Part shown: piece by piece, positions 55,526 to 63,026 of the stretch | How positions within the stretch are numbered: position 1 is the first letter of the stretch | Layout: each line of letters begins with the position of its first letter | Assembly (NCBI GenBank): GCA_903873715.1 | Contig: CAIQPS010000030.1 | Coordinates: forward strand, 22,253-86,252 | Length of the DNA stretch: 64,000 nucleotides | Reading direction: 5' to 3' | Source of the DNA: an uncultured Actinomycetes bacterium | Lineage (GTDB): Bacteria; Actinomycetota; Thermoleophilia; RBG-16-64-13 | The notes under the pieces: generated by a model | The model's input: the letters and a program-made list of their open reading frames with translations, nothing else | What the model was told of the DNA's origin: nothing | Databases searched by the model: none | Made by a program: the position numbers and the translations under genes

Positions 55526-56128
55526 ATGGTCGATACCGATCCCGGCTCTCTCACCGCCTCGGAGACCCCTGGCGGAGAGGAAGCCCCGCACATAGTTCCG
55601 GACAAGACCCGGAGCAAGACGCTTCGTTGGGTGATAGAAGTCGTCGTCATCGTGGCGGCGGCTTTTATTCTTGCGCTGCTGGTACAGGCGTTCATCGTCA
55701 AGCCGTTCGCGATCCCCTCTCCGTCGATGGAGAACACGCTCCTCGAGGGCGACCGCGTGCTGGTCAACCGGCTCGTATACCACTTCCACCCGCCGCATCG
55801 GGGCGACATCATCGTCTTCCACCCGCCCGGACGCCCGGGCTCTGACCCGTTCATCAAGCGCGTGGTCGCCATCGCCGGTGACACCATCGCCGTGCACGAC
55901 GGGCAGCTATACCTCAACGGGGTGGCTCAGGACGAGCCGTACGTGAAGGAATACCCGATCGACGGGGACTATCCCGAGACCAAGATCGCCGACGGATATG
56001 TCTGGGCCATGGGGGACAACCGCAACAACAGCGGTGACAGCCGGGTCTTCGGGCCGGTGCCTCTGGACGCCATCATGGGTGAGGCCTTCGCCATCTACTG
56101 GCCGCTGAACCATATCGGCGGACTGTAG
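55526..56128 (+). CDS. lepB: Signal peptidase I (second copy)
   Basis: The 200-residue second signal peptidase has the same plan: a short polar N terminus, the membrane helix VIEVVVIVAAAFILALLVQAF, the catalytic serine in PSPSMENTLLEGDRV, the lysine in PFIKRVVAIAGD and the box VWAMGDNRNNSGDSR. It is clearly similar to the first copy in the helix and C-terminal box but has a shorter, less Gly/Pro-rich N terminus and different substrate-binding residues. The pair most likely arose by duplication across rplS and may divide substrates. Confidence 0.94.
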   Translation: MVDTDPGSLTASETPGGEEAPHIVPDKTRSKTLRWVIEVVVIVAAAFILALLVQAFIVKPFAIPSPSMENTLLEGDRVLVNRLVYHFHPPHRGDIIVFHPPGRPGSDPFIKRVVAIAGDTIAVHDGQLYLNGVAQDEPYVKEYPIDGDYPETKIADGYVWAMGDNRNNSGDSRVFGPVPLDAIMGEAFAIYWPLNHIGGL

Positions 56129-56185
56129 CTCCGGCCGCGTGGCTCCGGACAGGGCTACAGGGCTGCTGAACGGAGACGTCTCGTC

Positions 56186-56893
56186 GTGAAACAGGCTTCT
56201 TCCAAGGGCCGGAGGGTCTCCAACCCGTTCCGTTTCGACCGCAATCTCCTCGATGAGGCCGCCTCCGGCGCGCCTGTCCGTGACCTGCGTGTGGCCGGCA
56301 CCGACGAGGCGGGAAGGGGATGCCTGGCCGGTCCGTTGGTGGCCGCGGCGGTGGTGTTCGACTACTCGGGCACGCCCTTCAAAGGGCTGGAGCGTCTCAC
56401 CGATTCCAAGCTGATGACCCGGGAGGGGCGGGAAGCCGTCTACCCGTTGGTGCTGGCGCGTGCGGCGAGGGTGTCGTGTATCGCGGTTTCGCCGGCGACC
56501 ATAGACCGGGTCGGCCTGCACCGCTGCAATCTAGCCGCGTTGGCGGATTCGCTCGCTTCGCTGGATGGCGAGTACGCGTTGGCGGTGGTCGACGGGTTCG
56601 ACCTGAAACGCCCGGAACTGCGGGCCCGGGCCATAGTGGGCGCTGACTACAAGAGCGCAGCGGTGGCCGCCGCGTCGGTGGTGGCGAAGGTGGTCCGGGA
56701 CCGGCTCATGCGGTCGCTTGCAGCCGACTATCCGGCGTACGGCTTCGAGGAACACGTCGGGTATGCGACCGACAGACACCGCACGGCATTGCGCGCGCAC
56801 GGCCCGTCGGCCATCCATAGGCTGAGCTTCCAAGGGGTGGCGAGCCCGCAGCTGGGGCTGTTCGACCAGGACGAGCAGTCCGGCGCGGAGTGA
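56186..56893 (+). CDS. rnhB: Ribonuclease HII
   Basis: The 235-residue enzyme removes ribonucleotides from DNA-RNA hybrids. It has the first catalytic pair in VAGTDEAGRGCLAGPLVAAAV, a middle aspartate in LAVVDGFDLK and the last in VGADYKSAAVAAASVVAKVVRD. GTG at 56186 is the listed start. The N terminus is basic and about 30 residues longer than the domain needs. Confidence 0.94.
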   Translation: MKQASSKGRRVSNPFRFDRNLLDEAASGAPVRDLRVAGTDEAGRGCLAGPLVAAAVVFDYSGTPFKGLERLTDSKLMTREGREAVYPLVLARAARVSCIAVSPATIDRVGLHRCNLAALADSLASLDGEYALAVVDGFDLKRPELRARAIVGADYKSAAVAAASVVAKVVRDRLMRSLAADYPAYGFEEHVGYATDRHRTALRAHGPSAIHRLSFQGVASPQLGLFDQDEQSGAE

Positions 56894-56956
56894 CCTCCGG
56901 GTGGGTCCGCGGCTCCTGCCTGCCGATGTGGTGCCACCGGCCGCGCAGGCGGCCGG

Positions 56957-57838
56957 TCACTCGCTGATATCGTCCTGCGCCGACCCGGCGATGCGGTAGG
57001 CGGTCCCCGTCTTCTCCAGGAATCCTTCGCGAGCGAGCTCGTCGGCGATGTCCGCGAGCTCCTCCGGCGCACGTCCAAGGGCGTCGAGCAGTTCGGGCAG
57101 CCGCGAGACCTCCACCGCGGCGGGCGTGGCCGCCAACACAGCCTGCAGCACCCCGGCCCTCACTTCACGGCGGGAGCCCGCGAACCGCGACTGCACGGTG
57201 TGGTGTCTGCTGCGGCGGCTCGGGTTGCCGTAGGTCCGTTTGACCCACACCCCGTAGTCCATGAGCGCATAGAACCACTCGCGCGGGTCGTCGGGGTCGA
57301 TGGTCGCCTGGACGAGCGGGAGGATGGCGGCGTCCGGTATGCCGTCCTGACCCGGGAAGAAGAAGTGGATGTAGGCAGCCCGGATGTTGGTCTCGATGAA
57401 GGGTTGGCCGCGGCCGAAGGCGAAGGCGCTCACGGCTGCGGCGGTGGCCTCGCCGACCCCTGGAAGCTTACGCAGCCCTTCCACCGTGTCCGGGAACGTG
57501 CCCCCGTGTTCTTCGACTATGGCCTTGGCGGCCCGGTACAGCGCCAGGGCCCTGCGGTTGTACCCGAGACCCTGCCAGACGGCCAGCACGGCCCCGACGT
57601 CGGCGGAGGCGAGCGCCGCCACCGTGGGAAAGGCGCTCAGGAACAGAGGGTACTTGTCGAGCACCCTGGCGACCTGCGTCTGTTGGAGCATGATCTCCGA
57701 GACCAGGATCTCGTAGGGGTCGAACGTGCAGCGCCACGGTAGGTCCCGGCGGCTCTCCCGGTGGTGGTCCCACACCTCGGCCACGAAGTCGTCGAAGATC
57801 GCCTGACTGGGACCAAAGTCTGACCTGCGCTCGTTCAA
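56957..57838 (-). CDS. MutY-like HhH-GPD DNA glycosylase lacking the iron-sulfur cluster
   Basis: The 293-residue protein has the helix-hairpin-helix glycosylase core: LPWRCTFDPYEILVSEIMLQQTQVARV, VWQGLGYNRRAL, then the hairpin LRKLPGVGEATAAAV. Where MutY has D-G-N-V with its catalytic aspartate, this protein reads PFIETNIRAAYIHFFF, and the hairpin lacks the lysine of bifunctional enzymes. No C-x6-C-x2-C-x5-C cluster follows. This fits a MutY-related mismatch glycosylase branch. TTG at 57838 is preferred, with GGAGG 11 bases upstream; the frame extends to GTG 57904, but that would overlap the divergent yraN start. Confidence 0.8.
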   Translation of the reverse strand: MNERRSDFGPSQAIFDDFVAEVWDHHRESRRDLPWRCTFDPYEILVSEIMLQQTQVARVLDKYPLFLSAFPTVAALASADVGAVLAVWQGLGYNRRALALYRAAKAIVEEHGGTFPDTVEGLRKLPGVGEATAAAVSAFAFGRGQPFIETNIRAAYIHFFFPGQDGIPDAAILPLVQATIDPDDPREWFYALMDYGVWVKRTYGNPSRRSRHHTVQSRFAGSRREVRAGVLQAVLAATPAAVEVSRLPELLDALGRAPEELADIADELAREGFLEKTGTAYRIAGSAQDDISE

Positions 57839-57893
57839 CGGTGCATTAGCCTCCGCTGCGAAGAGATGCGATCCGCCAAGGAGGGGAGAGACC

Positions 57894-58286
57894 ATGAGCG
57901 ACACCGTCGGTCTGGAGCGCGCCGCACGCGGGCGAACGGGCGAACAACTTGCCGCTTCCTTCCTTGCTGAGAGAGGGTACCGCGTGCTGGCCAGGAATCA
58001 ACGCACTCCGCTCGGCGAGTTGGATCTTGTCTGCCGGACGCAGTCCCAGGTCGTGGTCGTGGAAGTGAAGGCCCGCTCCGGGGACGAGTACGGGACGGCC
58101 CTCGAGTCCATCGGGCCGCGCAAGGCGCGCAGGCTGAGGGCGGCGGCCATCTGGTGGCTGTCGGACCGGGGCATGCTCCCCTGCGCCCTCAGGTTCGACG
58201 CGGTGGTGGTGGCCCTCGACGGGTCGGGGGCGCCGCGCAGTCTGGAGCACGTCAAGGACATCCTGGGCGAAGGGGTGGGGTCGTGA
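57894..58286 (+). CDS. YraN/UPF0102 family endonuclease-like protein
   Basis: The 130-residue protein has the UPF0102 pattern: RTGEQLAASFLAERGYRVLARNQRTPLGELDLVC, then VVVEVKARSGDEYG and RKARRLRAAAIWWL. The E-L-D and E-V-K residues form the PD-(D/E)xK nuclease core. Function is unclear; it is often encoded near rnhB and dprA and may act in DNA processing. The ATG has GGAGGGGAGAG upstream. It is divergent from the glycosylase gene and co-directional with comM. Confidence 0.9.
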   Translation: MSDTVGLERAARGRTGEQLAASFLAERGYRVLARNQRTPLGELDLVCRTQSQVVVVEVKARSGDEYGTALESIGPRKARRLRAAAIWWLSDRGMLPCALRFDAVVVALDGSGAPRSLEHVKDILGEGVGS

Positions 58287-58320
58287 GCCTGGCGGAGGGG
58301 CGGCGCGAGGGGCGGTCGTC

Positions 58321-59847
58321 GTGGCGGTAGCTTCGACGTGGGGGTTCGCGCTGGTCGGCATCGAGGCGGTGCCGGTGCGGGTGGAGGCGCACGCACGGAG
58401 CGGGCTGCCCGGAGTCGCCATCGTCGGTCTGCCGGGGGCGGCTGTCCGGGAGGCACGGGAGCGCGTGCGGTCGGGTGCCGCGTCGTGCGGGTTGCCGTTG
58501 CCGCCGCGCCGGATAACGATCAACCTCAGCCCGGGCGACGTTCCCAAGGAAGGGTCCGGGTTCGACCTGCCGGTGGCGCTGGCTACGCTGGCTGCCTGTG
58601 GCTACCTTCCGCCGGATGCGGTGCGCGATGTCGGCGCGCTGGGAGAGGTGTCTCTCGACGGCGTGGTCCGGCCGAGCCGCGGGATGGTGTCGGTCGCGGA
58701 GACGGCGGGCGCGATCGGGGTGAGGTTGCTGCTGACACCCATCGAAGGGCTGCCGGCCGCCTCTGAAGTGGCGACCGTGCCGGTGGCCGGAGTGCGCTCG
58801 CTTGCCGAAGCGGTGATGGTCATCAAGGATGCGCGGGCCAGAGAGCGGCTCCTGGAGCGGGGACGGCGTTGGCTGCGGTGCCGCCCGGGGGACCCCCGCA
58901 CGGTCGAGAGGGAGACCCTCGACCTCGGCCAGGTACTGGGGCAGCACCAGGCGAAGCGGGCCCTGGAGATAGTGGCGGCGGGAAGCCACCACCTGTTGAT
59001 GATCGGTTCACCCGGTGTGGGCAAGACCATGCTTGCCGGCCGGCTCCCCGGGATACTGCCCGGGCTCACTCGGGAGGAGGCCATCGACGTGACGCGCGTG
59101 TGGAGCACCGCTGGTGTCCAGGCGGCGGGGACGGGTCTCGTCAAAGACAGACCGTTCCGCGCTCCCCACCACACCGCATCCCGGGCCGCGCTGGTGGGCG
59201 GCGGTCTCTTGAGCCGTCCCGGAGAGGTGAGCCTGGCCCACCGGGGCGTGCTCTTCCTCGACGAGTTCCCAGAGTTCTCGCGTGACGCGCTCGAGTCGTT
59301 GCGCCAACCGCTGGAAGAAGGGCGGGTCGTGATCTCGCGCCGCACTGGCACCGCGGTGTTCCCAGCCGCATGCACTCTCGTCGCCGCGATGAACCCCTGC
59401 CCCTGCGGGTTCCTGGGGCACCCGGTGAGGCCCTGCCGCTGCTCGACGACGGCGATCGAGCGGTACCGCTCGCGAGTGAGCGGTCCCCTGCTGGACCGCG
59501 TCGATGCGCTCATCGAGGTGCCTCCGCTCACCCTGGCTTCGCTGGACGATACGAGCGGGCTGGAGCCATCCGCGGCGGTCCGTGCCCGGGTGGCCCAAGC
59601 GCGGGAGTTCCGTCTGCAGCGGTCGACCGGGAAGGAGACGGAGAGGGCGTGCGCGCCGTCCCGGGAGGCGCAGTCGCTGCTGCGCGAGGCCCTGGTGCGG
59701 GACGGACTGAGCGGTCGTGGCTATGCGCGTGTCATGGACCTGGCCCGGACGATCGCCGATCTGGACCAGGCGGCCCAGGTGTCGGCCGAGCATCTCGCGG
59801 AGGCTCTCTCGCTGAGACTCGACCAGAGGAGGTTGTTGTTCGCATGA
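58321..59847 (+). CDS. comM: ComM/YifB family Mg-chelatase-like AAA+ ATPase
   Basis: The 508-residue protein has an N-terminal Lon-protease-like domain (TWGFALVGIEAVPVRVEAH and INLSPGDVPKEGSGFDLPVAL). The AAA+ module has Walker A MIGSPGVGKTMLAGRLPGILP, Walker B LFLDEFPEFS and a cysteine pair-rich insert NPCPCGFLGHPVRPCRC. A C-terminal Mg-chelatase domain closes it. ComM promotes branch migration during natural transformation in Gram-negative bacteria. GTG at 58321 is the start. dprA overlaps its stop (ATGA), supporting a role in DNA uptake or recombination. Confidence 0.92.
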   Translation: MAVASTWGFALVGIEAVPVRVEAHARSGLPGVAIVGLPGAAVREARERVRSGAASCGLPLPPRRITINLSPGDVPKEGSGFDLPVALATLAACGYLPPDAVRDVGALGEVSLDGVVRPSRGMVSVAETAGAIGVRLLLTPIEGLPAASEVATVPVAGVRSLAEAVMVIKDARARERLLERGRRWLRCRPGDPRTVERETLDLGQVLGQHQAKRALEIVAAGSHHLLMIGSPGVGKTMLAGRLPGILPGLTREEAIDVTRVWSTAGVQAAGTGLVKDRPFRAPHHTASRAALVGGGLLSRPGEVSLAHRGVLFLDEFPEFSRDALESLRQPLEEGRVVISRRTGTAVFPAACTLVAAMNPCPCGFLGHPVRPCRCSTTAIERYRSRVSGPLLDRVDALIEVPPLTLASLDDTSGLEPSAAVRARVAQAREFRLQRSTGKETERACAPSREAQSLLREALVRDGLSGRGYARVMDLARTIADLDQAAQVSAEHLAEALSLRLDQRRLLFA

Positions 59848-61007
59848 AGGACGCCGAAGAGAAGACCTACCAGGCGGCCCTCGGGATCGCCTATGCGCGT
59901 CCGGAGTGCGGCAGCCCCGTTCTGCGGCTGCTCAGAGGGTACGAGCCGGAACAGGTCTGGGCAGCCGGACAGCGGCGGTTGGAGGAGATGGGCATGCCCA
60001 AGTTGCCGGCGGAGCGGTTCCTGATGGCGAGGCGCCGGGTCATGCACGGGGGCATGCCCGCCGATCCCGAAGCGGCCCTCGAGGAAGCAGGCCTGTGGTT
60101 CGTCCCGCATGGTTCTGCCCTGTACCCAGCCCAACTGAAGGATCTTTCCCATCCGCCCTCCGGACTGTTCGTAAGAGGGGATCCCGGCCGACTGCGCGAC
60201 CTCATCGGTTGCCCGCGCGTGACGGTGGTGGGTACCCGCAAGGCTACCGCCTACGGCAATCGGGCCGCCAAGGACTTCGCGGGGCAGTTCGCCTCGCGTG
60301 GCATCGCCGTTGTGAGCGGGATGGCGCTGGGCGTGGACGGCAGGGCGCACGAAGCTGCACTGCACGCCGGCGGGCTCACGGTGGCGGTGCTGGGATGCGG
60401 CGCGGACGTGCCGTATCCGCCACGCCACAGAGGGCTCTACGAGTCGATAGTGCGGGATGGGCTCGTGATGAGCGAGTTGCCCCCGGGGGCCGGTCCCACC
60501 AAGTACACGTTCCCGGACCGGAACCGGTTGTTGGCGGCTCTCGGCGATGGAGTCCTCGTGGTAGAGGGCTCCGTCACCAGCGGCGCCATGCAGACCGCCG
60601 AACAGGCGGCCCACCTCGGCAGACCGGTCTTCGCGGTTCCCGGTCCCATCTACATCGAAGGCCATCGGGGCTGCAACCTGCTCATCCGCGACGGGGCCAC
60701 TCCCGCCATCTCCCCGGACGCCACCGTGGAGGAGTTCATCCTCCAAACAAGAATCGAAAGGGGAGAGCGTCGTCCTTCTCGGGCGGCCGATCCGCCGGTC
60801 CGGTCCCGCCAGGACCCCTTCCGGGAACTGGTGTCCTCCGGCAGGGAGACGATCATCGAGGCGATGGGCCAGCAGGCGTGTTCCATCGACGCCTTGGTGC
60901 TCCGGACGGGTCTGGCCGCCAGGAATCTGACGGCAGCTCTCGCTGAACTGGAGCTCGCGGGGTTGGTGACGCGGGCCGGCCCAGGGTTGTACATCAGGGC
61001 CCCGTAG
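59844..61007 (+). CDS. dprA: DNA processing protein DprA
   Basis: The 387-residue protein loads RecA onto incoming single-stranded DNA. Its Rossmann-like core has RVTVVGTRKATAYGNRAAKDF, VSGMALGVDGRAHEAAL, VLGCGADVPYPPRHRGLY and YTFPDRNRLLAALGDGVLVVEG, the last a variant of the usual F-P-x-R-N-R-I-I-A. A short N-terminal SAM-like and a C-terminal winged-helix domain flank it. The ATG overlaps comM. Together they hint at competence, although no uptake pilus genes are in view. Confidence 0.94.
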   Translation: MKDAEEKTYQAALGIAYARPECGSPVLRLLRGYEPEQVWAAGQRRLEEMGMPKLPAERFLMARRRVMHGGMPADPEAALEEAGLWFVPHGSALYPAQLKDLSHPPSGLFVRGDPGRLRDLIGCPRVTVVGTRKATAYGNRAAKDFAGQFASRGIAVVSGMALGVDGRAHEAALHAGGLTVAVLGCGADVPYPPRHRGLYESIVRDGLVMSELPPGAGPTKYTFPDRNRLLAALGDGVLVVEGSVTSGAMQTAEQAAHLGRPVFAVPGPIYIEGHRGCNLLIRDGATPAISPDATVEEFILQTRIERGERRPSRAADPPVRSRQDPFRELVSSGRETIIEAMGQQACSIDALVLRTGLAARNLTAALAELELAGLVTRAGPGLYIRAP

Positions 61008-61027
61008 GGTCGACGCGATGGAGGGCG

Positions 61028-62023
61028 ATGGAGCAGGAGACTGCGGCACTGGGAGCGGGCACACCGGCGGAGGTCGAAGAGGCCGTCGCCGCGTTCCTGC
61101 GCGGGCTCATCGCCGCCGACTACAGCCTGCGCACCGTGAAGGCCTCGGCCATCGACCTGGAGCAGTTCGGACGCTTTCTCGGGGCTCGCGGCGTGGAGCG
61201 GCCGGCGGCGATAACCCGCCAGGACGTCAGCGACTTCGCGGCTGCGCTGTCCGAGGCCGGCAGGGAGGGTCTGCGCCAGGACGCCCGCCCGGGCTCCGCA
61301 CGGGCGCAGGAGGGCTCCAAACCCTACGCGCGGAGCAGCATAGCCCGCAAGCTGTCGGTCATCCGCAACTTCCTCAACTTCTGCCAGGACAACGGCCTCA
61401 TAGAGACCAGCCCGGGCGCCGGAGTCAAGTCGCCCAAGGTCCCGCGCCGCCTGCCGCAGGTGCTCACCCCGGTCCAGGCGGGCGACCTCCTGAGCGTCAT
61501 CGGCAACCAAAAGCCGCTGGAAGTGCGGGATAGAGCCCTTTTCGAGTTGGTATACTCGAGCGGCTTGCGCTGCCAGGAGGTCCTCGACTTGAGGTTGCGC
61601 GACATCAATCTGGGTTCGCGTGAGGTCCGGGTCAAAGGCAAGGGACGAAAGGTCCGAGTGATACCTGTGGGCGAGGTCGCGCTGGAAGCACTGGAAAGCT
61701 ATCTGGGCGAGGTGCGCTCCCGGCTGCTCAAGGATCCCTCTTTGGAAGACCACGTGTTCGTGAGCCGCACCGGCCGCCCGCTGTCCTCCTCGGACGTCCA
61801 GCGCCGGTTGGCGAGATATCTGGCGCGCGCCGGCGCCCCCCTGGGAACGTCACCCCACACCCTGCGCCACTCCTTCGCCACCCATCTGCTCGAAGGCGGC
61901 GCCGATCTGCGGGTCATCCAGGAGATGTTGGGGCATTCCTCTCTGCGGACCACCCAGGTCTACACGCATGTTTCAGCGGCCCATCTGCGTAGAGCCTACC
62001 GAAAAGCCCACCCGCGGGCGTAG
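61028..62023 (+). CDS. xerC: Tyrosine recombinase XerC-like
   Basis: The 331-residue recombinase resolves chromosome dimers at dif. Its catalytic residues are R181 in SSGLRCQEVL, H277 and R280 in PHTLRHSFATHLL, H303 in MLGHSSLRTTQ and the nucleophile Y312 in QVYTHVS. It is about 30 residues longer than usual, because of a Gly/Ser/Arg-rich insertion (REGLRQDARPGSARAQEGS) in the N-terminal core-binding domain. The neighbours dprA and rpsB match the usual xerC location. Confidence 0.93.
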   Translation: MEQETAALGAGTPAEVEEAVAAFLRGLIAADYSLRTVKASAIDLEQFGRFLGARGVERPAAITRQDVSDFAAALSEAGREGLRQDARPGSARAQEGSKPYARSSIARKLSVIRNFLNFCQDNGLIETSPGAGVKSPKVPRRLPQVLTPVQAGDLLSVIGNQKPLEVRDRALFELVYSSGLRCQEVLDLRLRDINLGSREVRVKGKGRKVRVIPVGEVALEALESYLGEVRSRLLKDPSLEDHVFVSRTGRPLSSSDVQRRLARYLARAGAPLGTSPHTLRHSFATHLLEGGADLRVIQEMLGHSSLRTTQVYTHVSAAHLRRAYRKAHPRA

Positions 62024-62036
62024 ACTGCAAGGTGCG

Positions 62037-62837
62037 ATGATAGTCGACCCTTCAAAACAGCACGATATCGCCGAGTACTGGCGCCTTTACAAAGAAGAAG
62101 GCGACCAGAAGGCGCGCGACCAGCTGATCATCGCCTACTCGCCGCTGGTCAAGTACGTGGCCGGCCGTATGAGCAGCGGCCTGCCCGCGCACATCGAGGA
62201 GGCCGACCTCGTGTCGTATGGGCTTCTCGGTCTCATCGGCGCCCTCGAGCGTTTCGACCGGTCGCGGGCCATCAAGTTCGAGACCTACGCCATCTCGCGA
62301 ATCCGCGGCTCCATAATCGACGAACTGCGCGCCCTCGACTGGGTGCCGCGGTCCGTGCGGAGTTGGGCCCGGAAAGTGGAGGCGAGCATCACCCGCCTGG
62401 AGAACCAGTTGAAGCGGGCGCCCAGCGACGAGGAGATAGCCGCCGAGCTCGGGATCGACGTGGACGAGTTCCAGGACATCCTCAACCAGATCAGCTGCGC
62501 GTCTGTAGTGGCGTTGGACGAGTTCTGGGATTCGCCCAACCAGGGCCAGGACAAGATCAACCTCATCGACACGATCGAGGACACGGACGCCCCCGACCCT
62601 TCGCGCGCGTACCGGCAGCAGGCGGTCAAGGAGATCCTGGCGTCGGCCATCCAGCGCCTGCCCGAGCGGGAGCGCATCGTCATCGGCCTGTACTACTACG
62701 AAGGCCTCACCCTCAAGGAGATCGGCGAGGTGCTGGGCGTCACCGAGTCGCGCGTGTCCCAGCTCCACACCAAGGCCATCCTGCGGCTGCGCGGCCGCAT
62801 CAAGGAAGACCTGGACCTCGACGCGCTGGTGAAGTAG
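62037..62837 (+). CDS. whiG: WhiG/FliA-type RNA polymerase sigma factor
   Basis: The 266-residue group 3 sigma factor has region 2 (DLVSYGLLGLIGALERFD and KFETYAISRIRGSIIDELRALDWVPRSVR, with the D-W-V-P-R hallmark of FliA/WhiG), region 3 and region 4 with LTLKEIGEVLGVTESRVSQLHTKAILRLR. No flagellar genes are nearby. The position between xerC/dprA and rpsB is that of whiG in streptomycetes, so WhiG is preferred over FliA; its targets are unknown. The ATG at 62037 is supported by AAGGTG. Confidence 0.92.
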   Translation: MIVDPSKQHDIAEYWRLYKEEGDQKARDQLIIAYSPLVKYVAGRMSSGLPAHIEEADLVSYGLLGLIGALERFDRSRAIKFETYAISRIRGSIIDELRALDWVPRSVRSWARKVEASITRLENQLKRAPSDEEIAAELGIDVDEFQDILNQISCASVVALDEFWDSPNQGQDKINLIDTIEDTDAPDPSRAYRQQAVKEILASAIQRLPERERIVIGLYYYEGLTLKEIGEVLGVTESRVSQLHTKAILRLRGRIKEDLDLDALVK

Positions 62838-62907
62838 AGGCGCCGTCTCGCTCGTCCTGCGGCCGCACAGATCCCGTGCGCAACCCCTTCGCCTGCCTTT
62901 CTTGTGG

Positions 62908-62993
62908 TAAACTGCCTGCGCTTGAATCCCGACTAGCCTGAGGACAAGGCGCGCCGGTGGTGCCGGATTACCGGTTCCGGAGCGAACCTCAGG
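62908..62993 (+). promoter_or_regulatory. rpsB upstream region: TAAACT hexamer and structured leader
   Basis: TAAACT at 62908-62913, preceded by GG as in the ffh promoter, is a plausible -10, although no clear -35 is visible. Downstream, CCTGAGG (62937-62943) and CCTCAGG (62987-62993) form a perfect 7-base stem closing 43 bases that are rich in CCGG repeats able to form an inner hairpin. The structure ends about 33 bases before the rpsB ATG and could be an S2-autoregulatory leader. Confidence 0.45.
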
Positions 62994-63026
62994 GGATAGA
63001 AACAGAACCAAAAGAGAGGTTTTCGC

